Assembly (NCBI GenBank): GCA_030522415.1
Contig: CM060115.1
Location: 17,409,992-17,473,991, forward strand
Direction: 5' to 3'
Source: Channallabes apus
Taxonomy: Eukaryota; Chordata; Actinopteri; Siluriformes; Clariidae
Length of the DNA: 64,000 nucleotides
Under the pieces are notes generated by a model that was not told where the DNA came from, ran no database searches, and saw only the letters and a list, made by a program, of their open reading frames with translations. A program made the translations under genes and the position numbers. Shown here in pieces: positions 13,694 to 25,089 of the stretch; positions within the stretch are counted from its first letter, which is position 1; every line of letters begins with the position of its first letter.

Positions 13694-14164
13694 CTCTGTT
13701 AGGTGAGCTGTGGACTGACAGGTCCTCTTTTCCAGTGATCCTCTGAAAACAGAAAATAACAGAAAATATCACTTCACATTACAGTTTTATAGAACAATGC
13801 TTATTAAAAAAAACCATGAAATGAAAATGACCTTAAGATACGATGACAGGATGTTGATCGTCTAGGAGAGAAGGGCTGAGACTGAGAAAGTCAGTTGTGT
13901 GAACTAGTTATAATGCAGGCCGATGTCAGGATATACAAAGTTGCAACTCGTCACAATCGTCTGGAACGTTCTGTATTCCTTAAAAAAATCAACAGGTGGC
14001 GTTTTGTACATTTATTAAAAACGTGAGTCTGTAATTAAATTCCACACGAATGAAGTCACGGGAACATTTATTTTTTCTTCTTTCTTTGTCTCATGGGAAG
14101 AAGTTATTATCTTGATGAAGGCCTTTAAAACAGACTTCACATCAGTGTTGGTGTAAGTGTAATT
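13694..14164. other. intelectin upstream region
   Basis: This holds the 5' flank of the intelectin gene. A minus-strand AG about 10 bases before the start codon suggests an upstream untranslated exon, possibly near 13745-13930, but no firm limits are visible. No other gene is seen. Confidence 0.4.
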
Positions 14165-14385
14165 GTAAGTGGTGTAAGTGGGTCAGGTGTAGCTCAGTGG
14201 TTGAGGCATTGGACTATGGTTCGGAAGATCCCAGGTTCAAATCCCACAACCACCAAGTTGCCACTGTTGGGCCCTTGAGCAAAAAGCCCTTAACCCTCAA
14301 CTGCTCAGATGTATAATGAGATAAAAAACGTAAGTCGCTCTGGATAAGACCGTCTGCCAAATGCCTAAATGTAAATGTAATAGTG
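14165..14385 (+). repeat. tRNA-derived SINE, copy 1
   Basis: The head carries an A box (GTGTAGCTCAGTGG) and a B box (GGTTCAAATCCC) spaced as in a tRNA gene. A body with GGGCCCTTGAGC and CTCAACTGCTCAGA follows, then the fish-wide tail block GTCGCTCTGGATAAGA and a TAAATG repeat. Two reverse-oriented copies lie at 20050 and 26495. Confidence 0.8.
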
Positions 14386-14574
14386 ACCTCTGTAGTTTTC
14401 ATGCCTTTAAACCTGAACAGATAAATGACTTGTTCCCACCAGATTAAATCACCTGTAGGTACGAGACAACAAGACCCCCGAACATACAGTAACAACACAC
14501 AGGGGACGTAGTTGAAGTGTAACTAATAATAGTGTTTATGTGTGTGTCTTATTAATGAATTAAGCTCTAATGAA

Positions 14575-15025
14575 GCTCCTTTTCTGTGGTTGGATCGACT
14601 CTTTAACCAGCAAACAGGGCCGTACGGTGGAGGATCTGTGATGCTGTGTTTCTCTTCCAAAGACCCCGGGAACCTTGTTAGGCTGCACGGCATCATGAAC
14701 TCTCTGGAATAGCAGCACATTTTAAATCAGAACCTGATGGCGTCTGTCAGAAAGATGAAGATGGGTCGTCATTGGGGCTCTCAGCAGGATAATGACCCCA
14801 AATGTGTGGAGAAATCTACACAAACATGGTTCAGCACACACAAAATCCAGCTCCTCTCATGGCCATCTCAGTCCCCAGACCCCAACCCAACTGAACATCC
14901 TGGATGGAATTTTCTCTTTTCTTTTGCATTGTGGTTCTATATTGTTTAAATAACAAAATTATTTATTAGAAGCTTAAGAAAACATCTTAACCAGGGGTGC
15001 CAATAATTGTGGAGAGTGCTGTATA
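14575..15025 (+). mobile_element. Tc1/mariner transposase relic
   Basis: Fragments of a Tc1-type DDE domain appear in more than one frame. PYGGGSVM-like sequence lies near 14622, then QQDNDPKCVEKSTQTWF near 14795 and LSWPSQSPDPNPTEH near 14860, the last two being the regions of the second Asp and the Glu. A Tc1-type 3' end (GGGGTGCCAATAATTGTGG) follows at about 14993. The N-terminal half is missing or too decayed to read. Confidence 0.75.
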
Positions 15026-15417
15026 TATGATAACATTATAATGACAATATAATAATATTATTAATATGATATTAATATAATATACACCATAGTATTTTTC
15101 TTTTCTTGAAGTGTGTGTATATTTTTTGACTGACCCTGTACACCAGATGAACTCGGACTAATCAGAGTCGTCTAGAACTCATGAGACATATTAACTAAGA
15201 AGATCATCAGGGAGGTGATTTCGTTCTCTCAGCCGTTACATTTTATATTGGACACAAACTTCTCTGCTCCTCTACGTACGTTCTGTTCAAGGACGATAAT
15301 CTCACGTCATCTGATGTTCACATTTCTTCTCATAGACATTTCCTCTCAGACTGCAGCTCTCTTCATCTTATCAGGAGCACAAATGACAAATCTTTCACAA
15401 TTCATCTTGTAAAGCCT

Positions 15418-15636
15418 CTACAGGTCCTTCTCAAAAAATTAGCATATTGTGATAAAGTTCATTATTTTCTGTAATGTACTGATAAACATTAGACTTTCAT
15501 ATATTTTAGATTCATTACACACAAACTGAAGTAGTTCAAGCCTTTTATTGTTTTAATATTGATGATTGTGGCATACAGCTCATGAAAACCCAAAATCCCT
15601 ATCTCAAAAAATTAGCATATTTCATTCGACCAATAA
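15418..15636. mobile_element. Tc1/mariner end fragment (deletion derivative)
   Basis: The sequence starts near AGGTCCTTCTCAAAAAATTA and has a second CTCAAAAAATTAGCATAT block at 15603. This is the outer and inner repeat layout of a well-known Tc1 family terminal repeat (recognised from memory). The transposase body is absent. Confidence 0.65.
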
Positions 15637-16020
15637 ATGAGCTCCAGTGATCCAGACCCCCTCTGTCCTCTGCACCTGCGGACTCGTCCCTGTGCTGAAC
15701 AACTTCTGTTATACTGACCTTCCAGCAGCCTAACACACATGATGTCATGATATAATCCCTGCTATCTGTTATCACCCAGATGAGGATGGGTTCCCTGTTC
15801 AGTCTGGTTCCTCTCAAGGTTTCTTCCTGTTGCCATCTCAGGGAGTTTCCCCGTCGCCGACACCCTCGGCTTGCTCATCGGGGACGATCTCATTATTATC
15901 TAAACACATTTTCTCTCACTCATACACACTTCCATACATTTTCTCTTCATTGTGTGAAGCTGCTTTGAGACAATGACGCTTGTTAAAAATGCTATTAAAA
16001 ATAAACTTGAATTGAAATGT
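15637..16020 (+). mobile_element. L2/CR1-like LINE 3' UTR fragment
   Basis: This carries the 3' UTR blocks also seen after reverse-transcriptase frames at 52.8-53.3 kb and 61.2-61.75 kb: CAGTGATCCAGACCCCCTCT, GATGAGGATGGGTTCCCTGT, TCTCAAGGTTTCTTCCT, CATCTCAGGGAGTTT and AAGCTGCTTTGAGACAATGA. It ends in a TTGAATTGAAA tail. It is a 5'-truncated copy without coding sequence. Confidence 0.75.
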
Positions 16021-17974
16021 CCATTTAAAGTGAAATTCATCCCGTAATTCTCTGCCTCTGCACCTGCCACCTGCCCCAGCACGACACCTCCATGCTGTTT
16101 CCCATCATTCCACATTAGACCCCATTAGTCCCTGACGGACCCGTTAATTACATTAATAAAAATAAACCCGGGCCTGTCTACGAAACGAGGGTCATCATGT
16201 GCAAACTATCTGGTAAAGAAACATTAGCCTTGATTTAATTTGGCTTGAAACCAGTTCTGCTGAAGTGATAAAGTGATGACGTGCCACAGAGTGTGCGGGC
16301 CGCAGTGTGTATTGTGCTTCTGTCCCACAGATACAGTGTGTCGACGCTCAGGAAAGATACTTGGTGGAATTGTTATTGAGAAAGGACCGAGTTAAGAAAG
16401 AAACGTAACAACTAACAAAAGACATTCAGAGTCTATACTGGGAATACTGGGAATACTGGGAATACTGGGCAGGAATGCGCTCTGGATGTGATGCCAGTCT
16501 GTCAGTGGGCACCAACACACACTTAGACCCTCATAATGGTAATAATAACAACAATAAGAATAATTTAACCACAGGTTCTAAAGCACAATAGACATTCTCA
16601 TGTGAGGAAACACAGCGGCGTTTGTCCTTGTCCACAATGTGCAGAAACTATCTGTTTATTCAATGTTTGAACTGACCAAAATATATAAATATATATATAT
16701 ATAGTATATATTACAATCAGATTCATATGGCACAAAACGGCATTTTGTCTGAAACTGTGACATATAATGATCTGCCTCATCGACACTGTATTTGAGTAGA
16801 AATGTTGAAGTTGACATTCATTATACAGCAGGAAACAATCTGGGGGTTCGAGGGAGAACATGGACATGGGGCCTCTGCATTCAGTGCTTTTTTAAACGTC
16901 TCCCCTTAAACTTCCCTTCACTCCACATCCCACAGCATCCAGATGTCTAGAACAGCCCTGTAGAAACAACAACAACAACAACAACAACAACATTAACAGG
17001 TTAACTAATGCACAAACAATGTTCTACAGTTAGAATGTAACTCTGTCAGGTTACAGATCTGATACAGAGACCTTTGTATTTCCAGCTGATCAGCAGTTTA
17101 ATAGATGACGATTGGCCTCGATTGTCTTCTGTGCTGTTAGAGAAAAAACCCATGACAGGTCAATGGAGTGACACAAATAATACCAAAGAATACTTATTAA
17201 AATAATTACCTCTTATCTTTATCCTCGTCTTCACCTCTTTGTCTTCTTCTTCTTCTTCTGTCTCTTTAATGCTTTTCATTTTATTTCTCCTGCTACTCGA
17301 CTGATTTCTTTCTCTCCTTCCATCATTTTAATGCATTTTACTGTTTCTCTTCGTCATCACTATATTTACTTTATTTTATTTTTTGTATTATGTCTTTGCA
17401 TCTCTCCTTATCCTTTATTGATTTGATTTGGATCTCTCTCTCTCCCTCTCTCTCCTTTTTGCTTTCTCATCAAATGTTTCATTCTTTCCTTCTCTTCTCC
17501 CCTTTTGCCATCGTATTTCTCTAGCTTTTATTCTTTCTCCCTGTTTATTTATTGTTATTTACTTTTTTTAAATAGTTTAGTCTTGCTTCATCAAATGAGA
17601 TTTAGTGGGTGAGAAAAACGCATGAATATTGGGGTGTTGGATTAAGAATAATATGAAAATAATGTTAATTTAAAAAAATATTAAAAATAATTAGTCTTAT
17701 TGTGTGCATGGCTGGGTGTAAATAGTTTAGGTCAGGACACTAAAATCTTCAACACACTTTGTTATTCCTGACTCCATATCCACTGATGTTCTGACTTTGT
17801 GCTGAATGGAGAGAATAGCGAGTGCAGAACAGCCTCTCCTGTGACCTGAGGTGACCTGAGGTGACCTGTGACTATCTGATGCACAGGCGTGATACCTTCC
17901 ACAGATCCTATTAATAGTCTGTTCTTCTCCCGTTAGTTCAGTTTGTTCTGTCACGCTGCGTGAGCCTTGGCCAT
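16021..17974. other. intergenic, simple repeats only
   Basis: No gene is seen. There are three tandem copies of ACTGGGAATA at 16436-16468, a TA-rich run near 16680, an AAC run at 16968-16991 and a long pyrimidine-rich stretch at 17215-17550. Minus-strand frames here lack recognisable domains. Confidence 0.5.
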
Positions 17975-18470
17975 CCATGACCCTGTCACCAGTTCACAAG
18001 TTTTCCTTCCTTGGATCACTTTTGCTATGTCCTGACCACTGCAGTCCACAAGAGCTGCAGTTTGGAGCTTCTCTCACCCAGTTCTCTAGTCACTCAAATC
18101 TTTATGTTTGTCCAGTTCTTCTGATTCCAGCACATCAACTTCTGGAAAATAAAGATTTGCAAGATATAGAAGATGTAGATAGTGTTAGAAGGTCCAAACT
18201 GTAATGTCTAGACCACGGGGTCAGAGCAACTCCAAACCTGCAGCTTTTGTGGGATGTTGCCAGGATGTCGTGGCCAGGACAAACCAAACGTGATCTAAGA
18301 AATGAAAAGAGGTGAGATGGAGTCAGGGTCGTGCACATGGGGAGCGAAGGGTTAATGCTGCTTCCAATAGAAAGTTGTCCGATACAGAGGACATTTTACT
18401 GTTTTACTGGCAAACGGAGACCGAATCAATATTAAGTGGGTGGTCATAATGTTATGGCTGACTAGTGTAA
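17975..18470. mobile_element. non-autonomous DNA element with internal inverted repeat
   Basis: The left arm (about 17977-18085, with GGATCACTTTTGCTATGTCC and CACAAGAGCTGCAGTTTGGA) is repeated in inverted orientation at about 18200-18340. The end block GTGGTCATAATGTTATGGCT at 18440 is the terminus of a widespread fish repeat, recognised from memory. No transposase is present. Confidence 0.6.
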
Positions 18471-18725
18471 GTTCCTGATTCACTTACATTAGAAAGATTT
18501 AAACAATAGTTCCCCCCCTTCAGCCGTCTCCTTTTTCTCTTACTTTTAAACAACAACAAGGCAAAAGACACAGCCGTGTGTACAGTTCCTGTGTAACTAT
18601 TATTATTATTAACATTATAATACAGTGTACAGAGCACATTATAAACCTTACAAGCAGCACTACTGTCACTACCACTGCTAGAGAAAATTAATCAACAACT
18701 CTGAGCAGTCACAATCAGTTGTACC

Positions 18726-18766
<41 letters not shown>
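18726..18766. repeat. (AAT)n microsatellite
   Basis: About 13 uninterrupted AAT units in AT-rich sequence. Confidence 0.9.
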
Positions 18767-18768
<2 letters not shown>

Positions 18769-18904
18769 CAGTAGTTATTACGGTTGGTATTTGATGGACA
18801 TTACAGTCGGGTAAACGGGAAACCTTTTTAGATTTAAACCTAAAAACATGTTTTGTAAAGATAAGGTTGCATTTGCACCAAACACATCATTTTGTCAAAC
18901 ACCA

Positions 18905-19060
18905 CTGTTTGTTAAAAGGTAGCAACCACTTTTCACCACCTCCTGATATAATTGATACGACCTTTATTTAAAGCTAAAGTTACTTTCAAAATGTATTCAA
19001 TTTTCGAAAACTTTATTTTGGTTTGTATTGTAGACATTAGTGTTTATATCAGAAATACAA
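18905..19060 (+). repeat. inverted-repeat arm, left copy
   Basis: This segment includes ACCACTTTTCACCACCTCC, GTTACTTTCAAAATGTATTC and GTAGACATTAGTGTTTATAT. Its reverse complement recurs at 22820-22970 with few differences, about 3.8 kb away. Confidence 0.75.
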
Positions 19061-20049
19061 ACTTTTATCCCAGTATCTCTGATCATTTGAATTATTGTAA
19101 GGAAAATCATATTATAAGAAATAATGGTGACTGAAAGGACAGTTTGTGAAGCTGTTTAATAAAACCTCAAAATGACGACCGCACTGTGGCTCAGTGACGC
19201 ACCAAAGCAAATTTGAAATCGTGCAGCTTTAATCCATTTTACATTATTAATCATTATACATTATTATCCATTATACATTATGTGAACTGTTAATGAAAGA
19301 AAAGAAAATCTGGTGGCATTCAGATATACAGAAACATCTATTCTCCAAATTAAACACTGTCACCCTCTTGATTGACAAACATGTAATGAGGGTGAAGTGT
19401 TTTTAAAGATGATAAACTGGTTAACTGTGTTATTTTTGGCGAAGTTCATTAATGAAACATTACAAAATAAAGTAATAACTTAGACGTGAATCCTGTTCTT
19501 GGTTTGAGTCGGTAAAACTTCATTTCTATATATTTTTTTTGTGCATGTGAATTGGGATCCGCTTGTGTGTCTTTTGTGTGAATTATTTAGAAGACTGATT
19601 TGCTTCCATACAGAGACTACTCGTAGTTCTAAGACATGTTACAGACTCGTTCAAAAAGAACGAATTGTTTATGAATAACTCATCACTAACACACTGGCCA
19701 CTTAAACATTTTCAGGCTTAGAGCATGTGTGAGAGGAATTGTGGGAAATTATGTCTTTATTTGAATCTACATATACTGTAGGCTTAATTGGGTTGGCCAT
19801 CAGAAAATCAACATTCAGTCATAAATATATAATCAAAAATAGGTCTGAACACAAACATTATCTCATTGCTTCACTTCTTGATTAAGAAAAATAAATCTGT
19901 ATATAGTATTTTAGTTCCTTATAGGTAATGACATTTATACAGAATGTAAAGTTTCCCATTTGCCAGTTTAATTTTAATAAATTCATTAAGGTTTAATATA
20001 TAAGGTTAGGCTTTAAAAAATAAAGCTAGATTTCAAAATAAAACATTTC

Positions 20050-20236
20050 TTTTACATTTAGGCAGACGGTCTTATCCAGAGCGACTTACATTTTTACCTC
20101 ATTACACATCTGAGCAGTTGAGGGTTAAGTTGAGGCTCAGGGGCCCAACAGTGGCAACATGGTGGTTGTGGGGTTTGAACCTGTGACCTTCCGAACTGTA
20201 GTCCAACGCCTTAACCACTGAGCTACACCTGACCCT
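20050..20236 (-). repeat. tRNA-derived SINE, copy 2
   Basis: This is a reverse-strand copy of the SINE at 14165, with the tail block CTTATCCAGAGCGACTTACA, a CTGAGCAGTTGAGGG body, a reverse B box GGGTTTGAACC and a reverse A box CACTGAGCTACAC. Confidence 0.8.
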
Positions 20237-20929
20237 ATAAAACATTTATCTGTTACAAAGCAATTTCGCAGTTTATTCATTACCAATCTGCAGATCCACA
20301 TATCTTCATTTACACATGGTTGATTAAAAGATTAAACTGTCCCTGGCTACTTTATTACCCATAGAATACTTATTTTATTATACATACTTAAAATAAAATA
20401 CATACTTTATTACCATAAAATAATACTTTCTTTTTGCAATTCTAAAGCAGAAGATTTGCACATTGCAGTTTCCCACAGGTGTGAAATATACGTGCGGTGG
20501 TAGCCAGCACAGCGGGACGCAGAAAAGTGCTCCACTACATACAACTAACAATAAATATTTTTCACATTTCAGACCTACTAACCCTCCCCTCCATCTTCCC
20601 GTACGTGAAGAGTAAGATCAAATATATTATAAAAGTACTGAACACTCTTTAGGATAGATGGCACTGTTTGTCAGAGAACCCCAGCCCTTAAACCCCAAAG
20701 CAGTTTTTTGCCATTCTTTGCATTATTATGTTTTATGTAAATATATAGGAGTCAGGATTGTGCAGTAGAGAGAGACATTTTTTCCAGCACAACCAAGACA
20801 ATATAATGAACTAAATTTTATTTCATTTTAACTAAATATACACACATGACTGAGAAAAAAAAATAAAAATTAAGGATCATATAGGCAAGAAATAGAGCAG
20901 ATTTATAAGATCACGTCTTCTACTTCTTC
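20237..20929. other. no gene recognised
   Basis: AT-rich sequence without an extended reading frame or a clear repeat unit. Confidence 0.5.
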
Positions 20930-21960
20930 TTCTTCTTTGGGCTGTTCCCTTTCAGGGGTCGCCACAGCGAATCATCTGCCTCCATCTAACCCTATCCTCT
21001 GCATCCTCTTCTCTCACACCAACTAACTTCATGTCCTCTCTCACTGCATCCATAAATCTCCTCTTTGGTCTTCCTCTAGACCTCCTGCCTGGCAGTTCCA
21101 ACCTCAGCATCCTTCTACCGATATATTCACCATCTCTCCTCTGAACATGTCCAAACCACCTCAATCTGGCCTCTCTGACTTTATCTCCAAAACATCTCAC
21201 ATGGGTTGTCCCTCTGATGAACTCATTCTTGATCCTATCCATCCTTGTCACTCCCAAAGAGAACCTCAACATCTTCAGCTCTGCTACCTCTAGCTCTGCC
21301 TCCTGTCTTTTCTTCAGTGTCACTGTCTCTAAGCCGTAGAGCATCGCTGGTCTCACCACTGTCCTGTACACCTTTCCTTTCATTCTCGCTGATACTCTTT
21401 TATCTCACAACACACCTGACACTTTTCTCCACCCATTCCAACCTGCCTGTACTCGTCTCTTCACCTCCTTTGAACACTCTCCGTTGCTCTCAACCGTTGA
21501 CCCTAAATACTTAAAATCCTGCACGTTCTTTACCTCTGCTCCCTGTAGCCTCACTGTTCCTCTTGGGTCCCTCTCATTCACACACATGTATTCCGTCTTG
21601 CTGTGGCTAACCTTCATTCCTCTGCTTTCCATACCGTACCTCCACCTCTCCAAATTTTCCTCCACCTGTTCCCTGCTCTCGCTACAAAGCACAATGTCAT
21701 CTGCAAACATCATAGACCATGGAGACTCCTGTCTAACTTCATCTGTCATCGTGTCCATCACTAGAGCAAACAAAAAGGGGCTTAGAGCCGATCCTTGATG
21801 CAGACCCACCTCCACCTTGAACTCTTCTGTCACACCTACAGCACATCTCACCACTGTCTTACAACTCTCATACATGTCCTGCACCACTCTAACATACTTC
21901 TCTGCCACTCCAGACTTCCTCATACAACACCACAGCTCCTCTCTCGGCACCCGTACAAGA
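20930..21960 (-). mobile_element. RTE-like LINE reverse-transcriptase fragment
   Basis: Two minus-strand frames follow each other. The first, 21950-21405, reads PREELWCCMRKSGV, LHQGSALSPFLFALVMD, MMFADDIVLCSE and FKYLGSTVESNGE, which are RT palm motifs with the FADD catalytic box. The second, 21383-20952, reads VYRTVVRPAMLYGLETV, RLRWFGHVQRRD and RRSRGRPKRRFMDAV, the usual C-terminus of this LINE type. The shift lies near 21400. The 3' end (GGGTCGCCACAGCGAAT on the plus strand, then an AAG/TTC run) matches RTE-type tails known from memory. It is 5'-truncated: no endonuclease is present. Confidence 0.8.
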
Positions 21961-22610
21961 TCACGTGTAACCGTACAATAATAATAATAATAATAATACG
22001 TGGAAGAAAAATGTAGGGTTAGGGTTCGCTAACTATGCAGGCTAAAATAAAGTGACATGTGATGAAAACCCTCTCTGTCAGCAAACATACATTTTATATC
22101 AAGGACATGATATGCACATTTTTTGAGAGTTCTACATTTTTGCATCGTCATTCTGGTAGTGGTAAAATTAAATTTTTTAAGTAATGATGAGTTTAATTCT
22201 ACATGACATATCAGCAAACCCAAATGTACAGTTTACAAGCACTGTCTACTTTATGTGTGGGAAACACTGCTTTCGGGAAACAAAAAATATGTGAGTCGCA
22301 CACAAGACAAATATATCTCTGAGATTTAGAGGTGAAGAGTCACATTTGGGGCAATTTGAGGAGATGCAGAAAATACCTAAATCTCATTCAAGTCTCAAAG
22401 ATGGCTCATTTCCCAGAGAAAAAGAAGAGATTAACATGTGATCTCATCTTGGAGTTTCCTTTGGTATGGGTAATCAGAGCACACCGACAAACTAATAGTA
22501 TGTTTATAATTCTTAAACATGCACTAAAGTTTCAATAATGTTTCAATAAAACAATTCTAATTATAAATCTAATGTTTTTTGTCTTCAGTACAATATACAT
22601 GGTCTATTCA
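21961..22610. other. no gene recognised
   Basis: A short AAT run lies at 21978. The remainder is AT-rich and has no supported reading frame. Confidence 0.45.
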
Positions 22611-22611
22611 T

Positions 22612-22970
22612 ACAGTTGTGTTCAAAATAATAGCAGTGTGTTGAAAAAAGTGAGTAATTCTCCATATCCATATAATAACTTTTCATTTAAATCATATAAA
22701 TGCATTGGACTCCGGCACATTCTATTCTGAATCACAACATGAAGAAAAATGTGATAAATGTATGGAAGTATATTAGTGTCAAAATTCCTCAAAGCAAAAT
22801 AGCTTTGAGGAATTTTTACAAAATAAGTTTGTATTTCTGATATAAACACTAATGTCTACAATACAAACCAAAATAGAGTTTTCAAAAATTTGAAACATTT
22901 TGAAAGTAACTTCAAATAAAGGTTGTATTAATTATATCAGGAGGTGGTGAAAAGTGGTTGCTAAAAATGT
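22612..22970 (-). mobile_element. non-autonomous DNA element with inverted-repeat arm
   Basis: It opens with ACAGTTGTGTTCAAAATAAT AGCAGT, an end sequence common in fish DNA transposons. It contains the hairpin ATTCCTCAAAGC/GCTTTGAGGAAT at 22781-22815. It ends with the segment that matches 18905-19060 in inverted orientation. No protein is encoded. Confidence 0.55.
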
Positions 22971-23480
22971 TCTTCATTCATTACAGAATTACATGAACTG
23001 AAAAAAAAAACTTGTTGCAATAAAAAAAAAATTATTTTTCTGCATTGCAGTTTGATCTGAATTGAAAAAAAATCCTTAGAGCATTTACAATGTTTGAAAT
23101 TTTTTCCACTGCAATTTATTGTGTTTGTATATTTCAAGTGAAAATTTAATTCAAGCATTTAAAATTCAATGCAAAAATATTCAAGTTAATAAATTGCAGT
23201 TCAAAAATATTTTCAAGTGTTAAGAATAAATTCATTATTTTTCAATCTTACAAATTCAGGTTGACAACATTGAGGTAATAAAGTGTTTTGGAACTTTAAA
23301 GAAGCACAAAACCTCGATAAGGAGGAACGCTGTGCTCTATGCCACCTACGCCAGAACAACAATACAATCTTTAAGCCAGCAGGTAAAGGCATAAGTAGAA
23401 GAAGCTGATCAACCAATTTTTCCAAAAAACTTTTCAGAAATAAAAAAAAAACATTTTTGAACATGGTTATATAAATGAAA
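22971..23480. other. no gene recognised
   Basis: The sequence is AT-rich with A runs. The 116-codon minus-strand frame here has no recognisable domain. It may belong to the 5' part of the adjoining Penelope-like element, but nothing shows this. Confidence 0.4.
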
Positions 23481-24065
23481 AACAGGAAACTTACCTGATG
23501 GGACCGGACAATCCATGCCTCATCCACTTCTATCTCCTTCCTAAAATACATAAGAAACAGCAATCATGGAGCATTCCCTTCGAGATGCCCTCAGGCCGAC
23601 CCAATTGTTTCTGTAACATAACAGTTCCTGCTGGTTTCCTCCTTTGCTATGGATGTAGACAGTCTTTATACCAATTCTGACACATCAACTGGACTAGAGG
23701 CTGTCAAAGTGTGGTTTGCTAGATACCCAGATAAAAATAGACCTGATGAGGATTATAGAAATAAAACTGATAGAAATTAATATAAATAAAAGTGACTTTT
23801 AATTTAACTCTAAACACTATATCCAGGTTAGAGGTACAGCCATCGGTAAGCCAACATTTGGCACATTGGGAGGAATATTGGAACATCGGCATACTAAACC
23901 TCTCTATTATTACAGGTTCTTGGATAATATCTGGGGAGTCTGAAGACAAGCTGAAGAGGAATTCAAACAAATCACTAATTTTCATCAATCCATTAAAATT
24001 AAATACACCCTCCACAAACCAGAAGTTAACTTCCTGGACACTATAAATTTATATGTGAAAATGAT
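23481..24065 (+). mobile_element. Penelope-like element reverse-transcriptase relic
   Basis: Plus-strand fragments in several frames give FYLLPKIHK near 23525, SIPFEMPSGRP near 23570, MDVDSLYTN.DTSTGLEAV near 23645 and WFARYPD near 23715. A short region after RGTAIG (23836) and KYTLHKPEVNFLDTI-like sequence near 24000 follow. These are the ordered motifs of Penelope-type RT. Stops and frame changes show it is dead. No GIY-YIG endonuclease remains. Confidence 0.7.
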
Positions 24066-24384
24066 GGCTTAACTTAACTCCAGCATGTATTACTATCTGT
24101 GAGAAGCAATGGAAGCCTAAGGCCCCGGGATTAGCTGCCCTGGGATACACTTAACCACTGCCGCCCCCTAAAGGCCTAGCTAATTTCACATGCTCTAGTA
24201 TATAATCTCCTATAACCAGAACTCTTTTGGGCTCTGCAGTGGTGCTTCACCAAGGAAAGCAAACCTGTTGGACACATCAAATGAAGAGGAATAGTGAGCA
24301 CCCGGTAGTCCAGGCTTAGCATTTTGCTTTGGCTGAGCGAGTATGCCTAACTGTTATCTCTCCTCTCCTGGTCTCTCCTGAGCT
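24066..24384. other. no gene recognised
   Basis: Mixed sequence between the Penelope-like relic and a LINE tail. Nothing can be assigned. Confidence 0.4.
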
Positions 24385-24835
24385 GCCAGTGATCCAGACC
24401 CCTTCTGGATCTGTCTGACTCATCCTGGTACCCTGCTTCTGGTTGAGGTTCTAGTCAAATGGATGCCCCATGTGGTCTGTCTGGGATGTGTGTGGTGACT
24501 GGACGGTTCCACTTTACCATGAAGACGGTCCAGTCCTCAACTTGTGAACGCAGTTGCTTGATAGTTCAGGACTGGAATTTCCTACATGACTTCTCTCTTT
24601 TAAAGGTTACATACACCCTTAGACTGCTCGCTCCATTTTACCTCCACACGGACTGAATGCTGGTATATTATCATCAGCTTAACATCAACCCCAGTGCATA
24701 AGCTCATTTGTTGTGCTGCATAACAGTGTGTCTCCGACCACAACACTTCCATAATTTATTTTGAATATGTAAAGCTGCTTTGTGACTGACAACTGTTAAA
24801 AGCGCCATACAGTACAGATAAAATTTAATACACAT
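24385..24835 (+). mobile_element. L2/CR1-like LINE 3' UTR fragment
   Basis: GCCAGTGATCCAGACCCC, GGATGCCCC and a GAAGACGGT-containing block match the tail after the RT frame at 61.25-61.5 kb. It ends with AAGCTGCTTTGTGACTGACA and a TAAAAGCGCCATACA block. No coding part remains. Confidence 0.65.
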
Positions 24836-25089
24836 ACAAGGTTTTCTTTGCTTGTTTCGACTTCAACATACTAACAGGTTACAACAGCGGAGATTTGTTG
24901 CAATAGCCTTCCCATATTCAATTTTCAAACACACTTTGCTTTTAATTCAAATACTTATTTAATTACATTTAAAATACACATTTAATTTAATACGCAAAAC
25001 ACAAGCTAAAAAGGATTTAAATTTCCAAAATGAGTAAAATTACAATGAAGTAGATTACAAGCATGCACTTTTTTTTTAAACTGTTTGAA

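Larger units (their letters stand above)
18471..20049. other. intergenic with one arm of a distant inverted repeat
   Basis: No gene is seen. An AAT run lies at 18726-18766. The segment 18905-19060 is matched in inverted orientation at 22820-22970. The remainder is AT-rich unique-looking sequence. Confidence 0.5.

Noticed and set aside
14165..14240. tRNA gene
   Set aside because: A and B boxes are present, but a conserved non-tRNA body and tail follow and two more copies exist, so it is a SINE head.
20952..21960. Host gene reading from the two adjoining minus-strand frames
   Set aside because: The FADD box and the RT C-terminal motifs show it to be a LINE.
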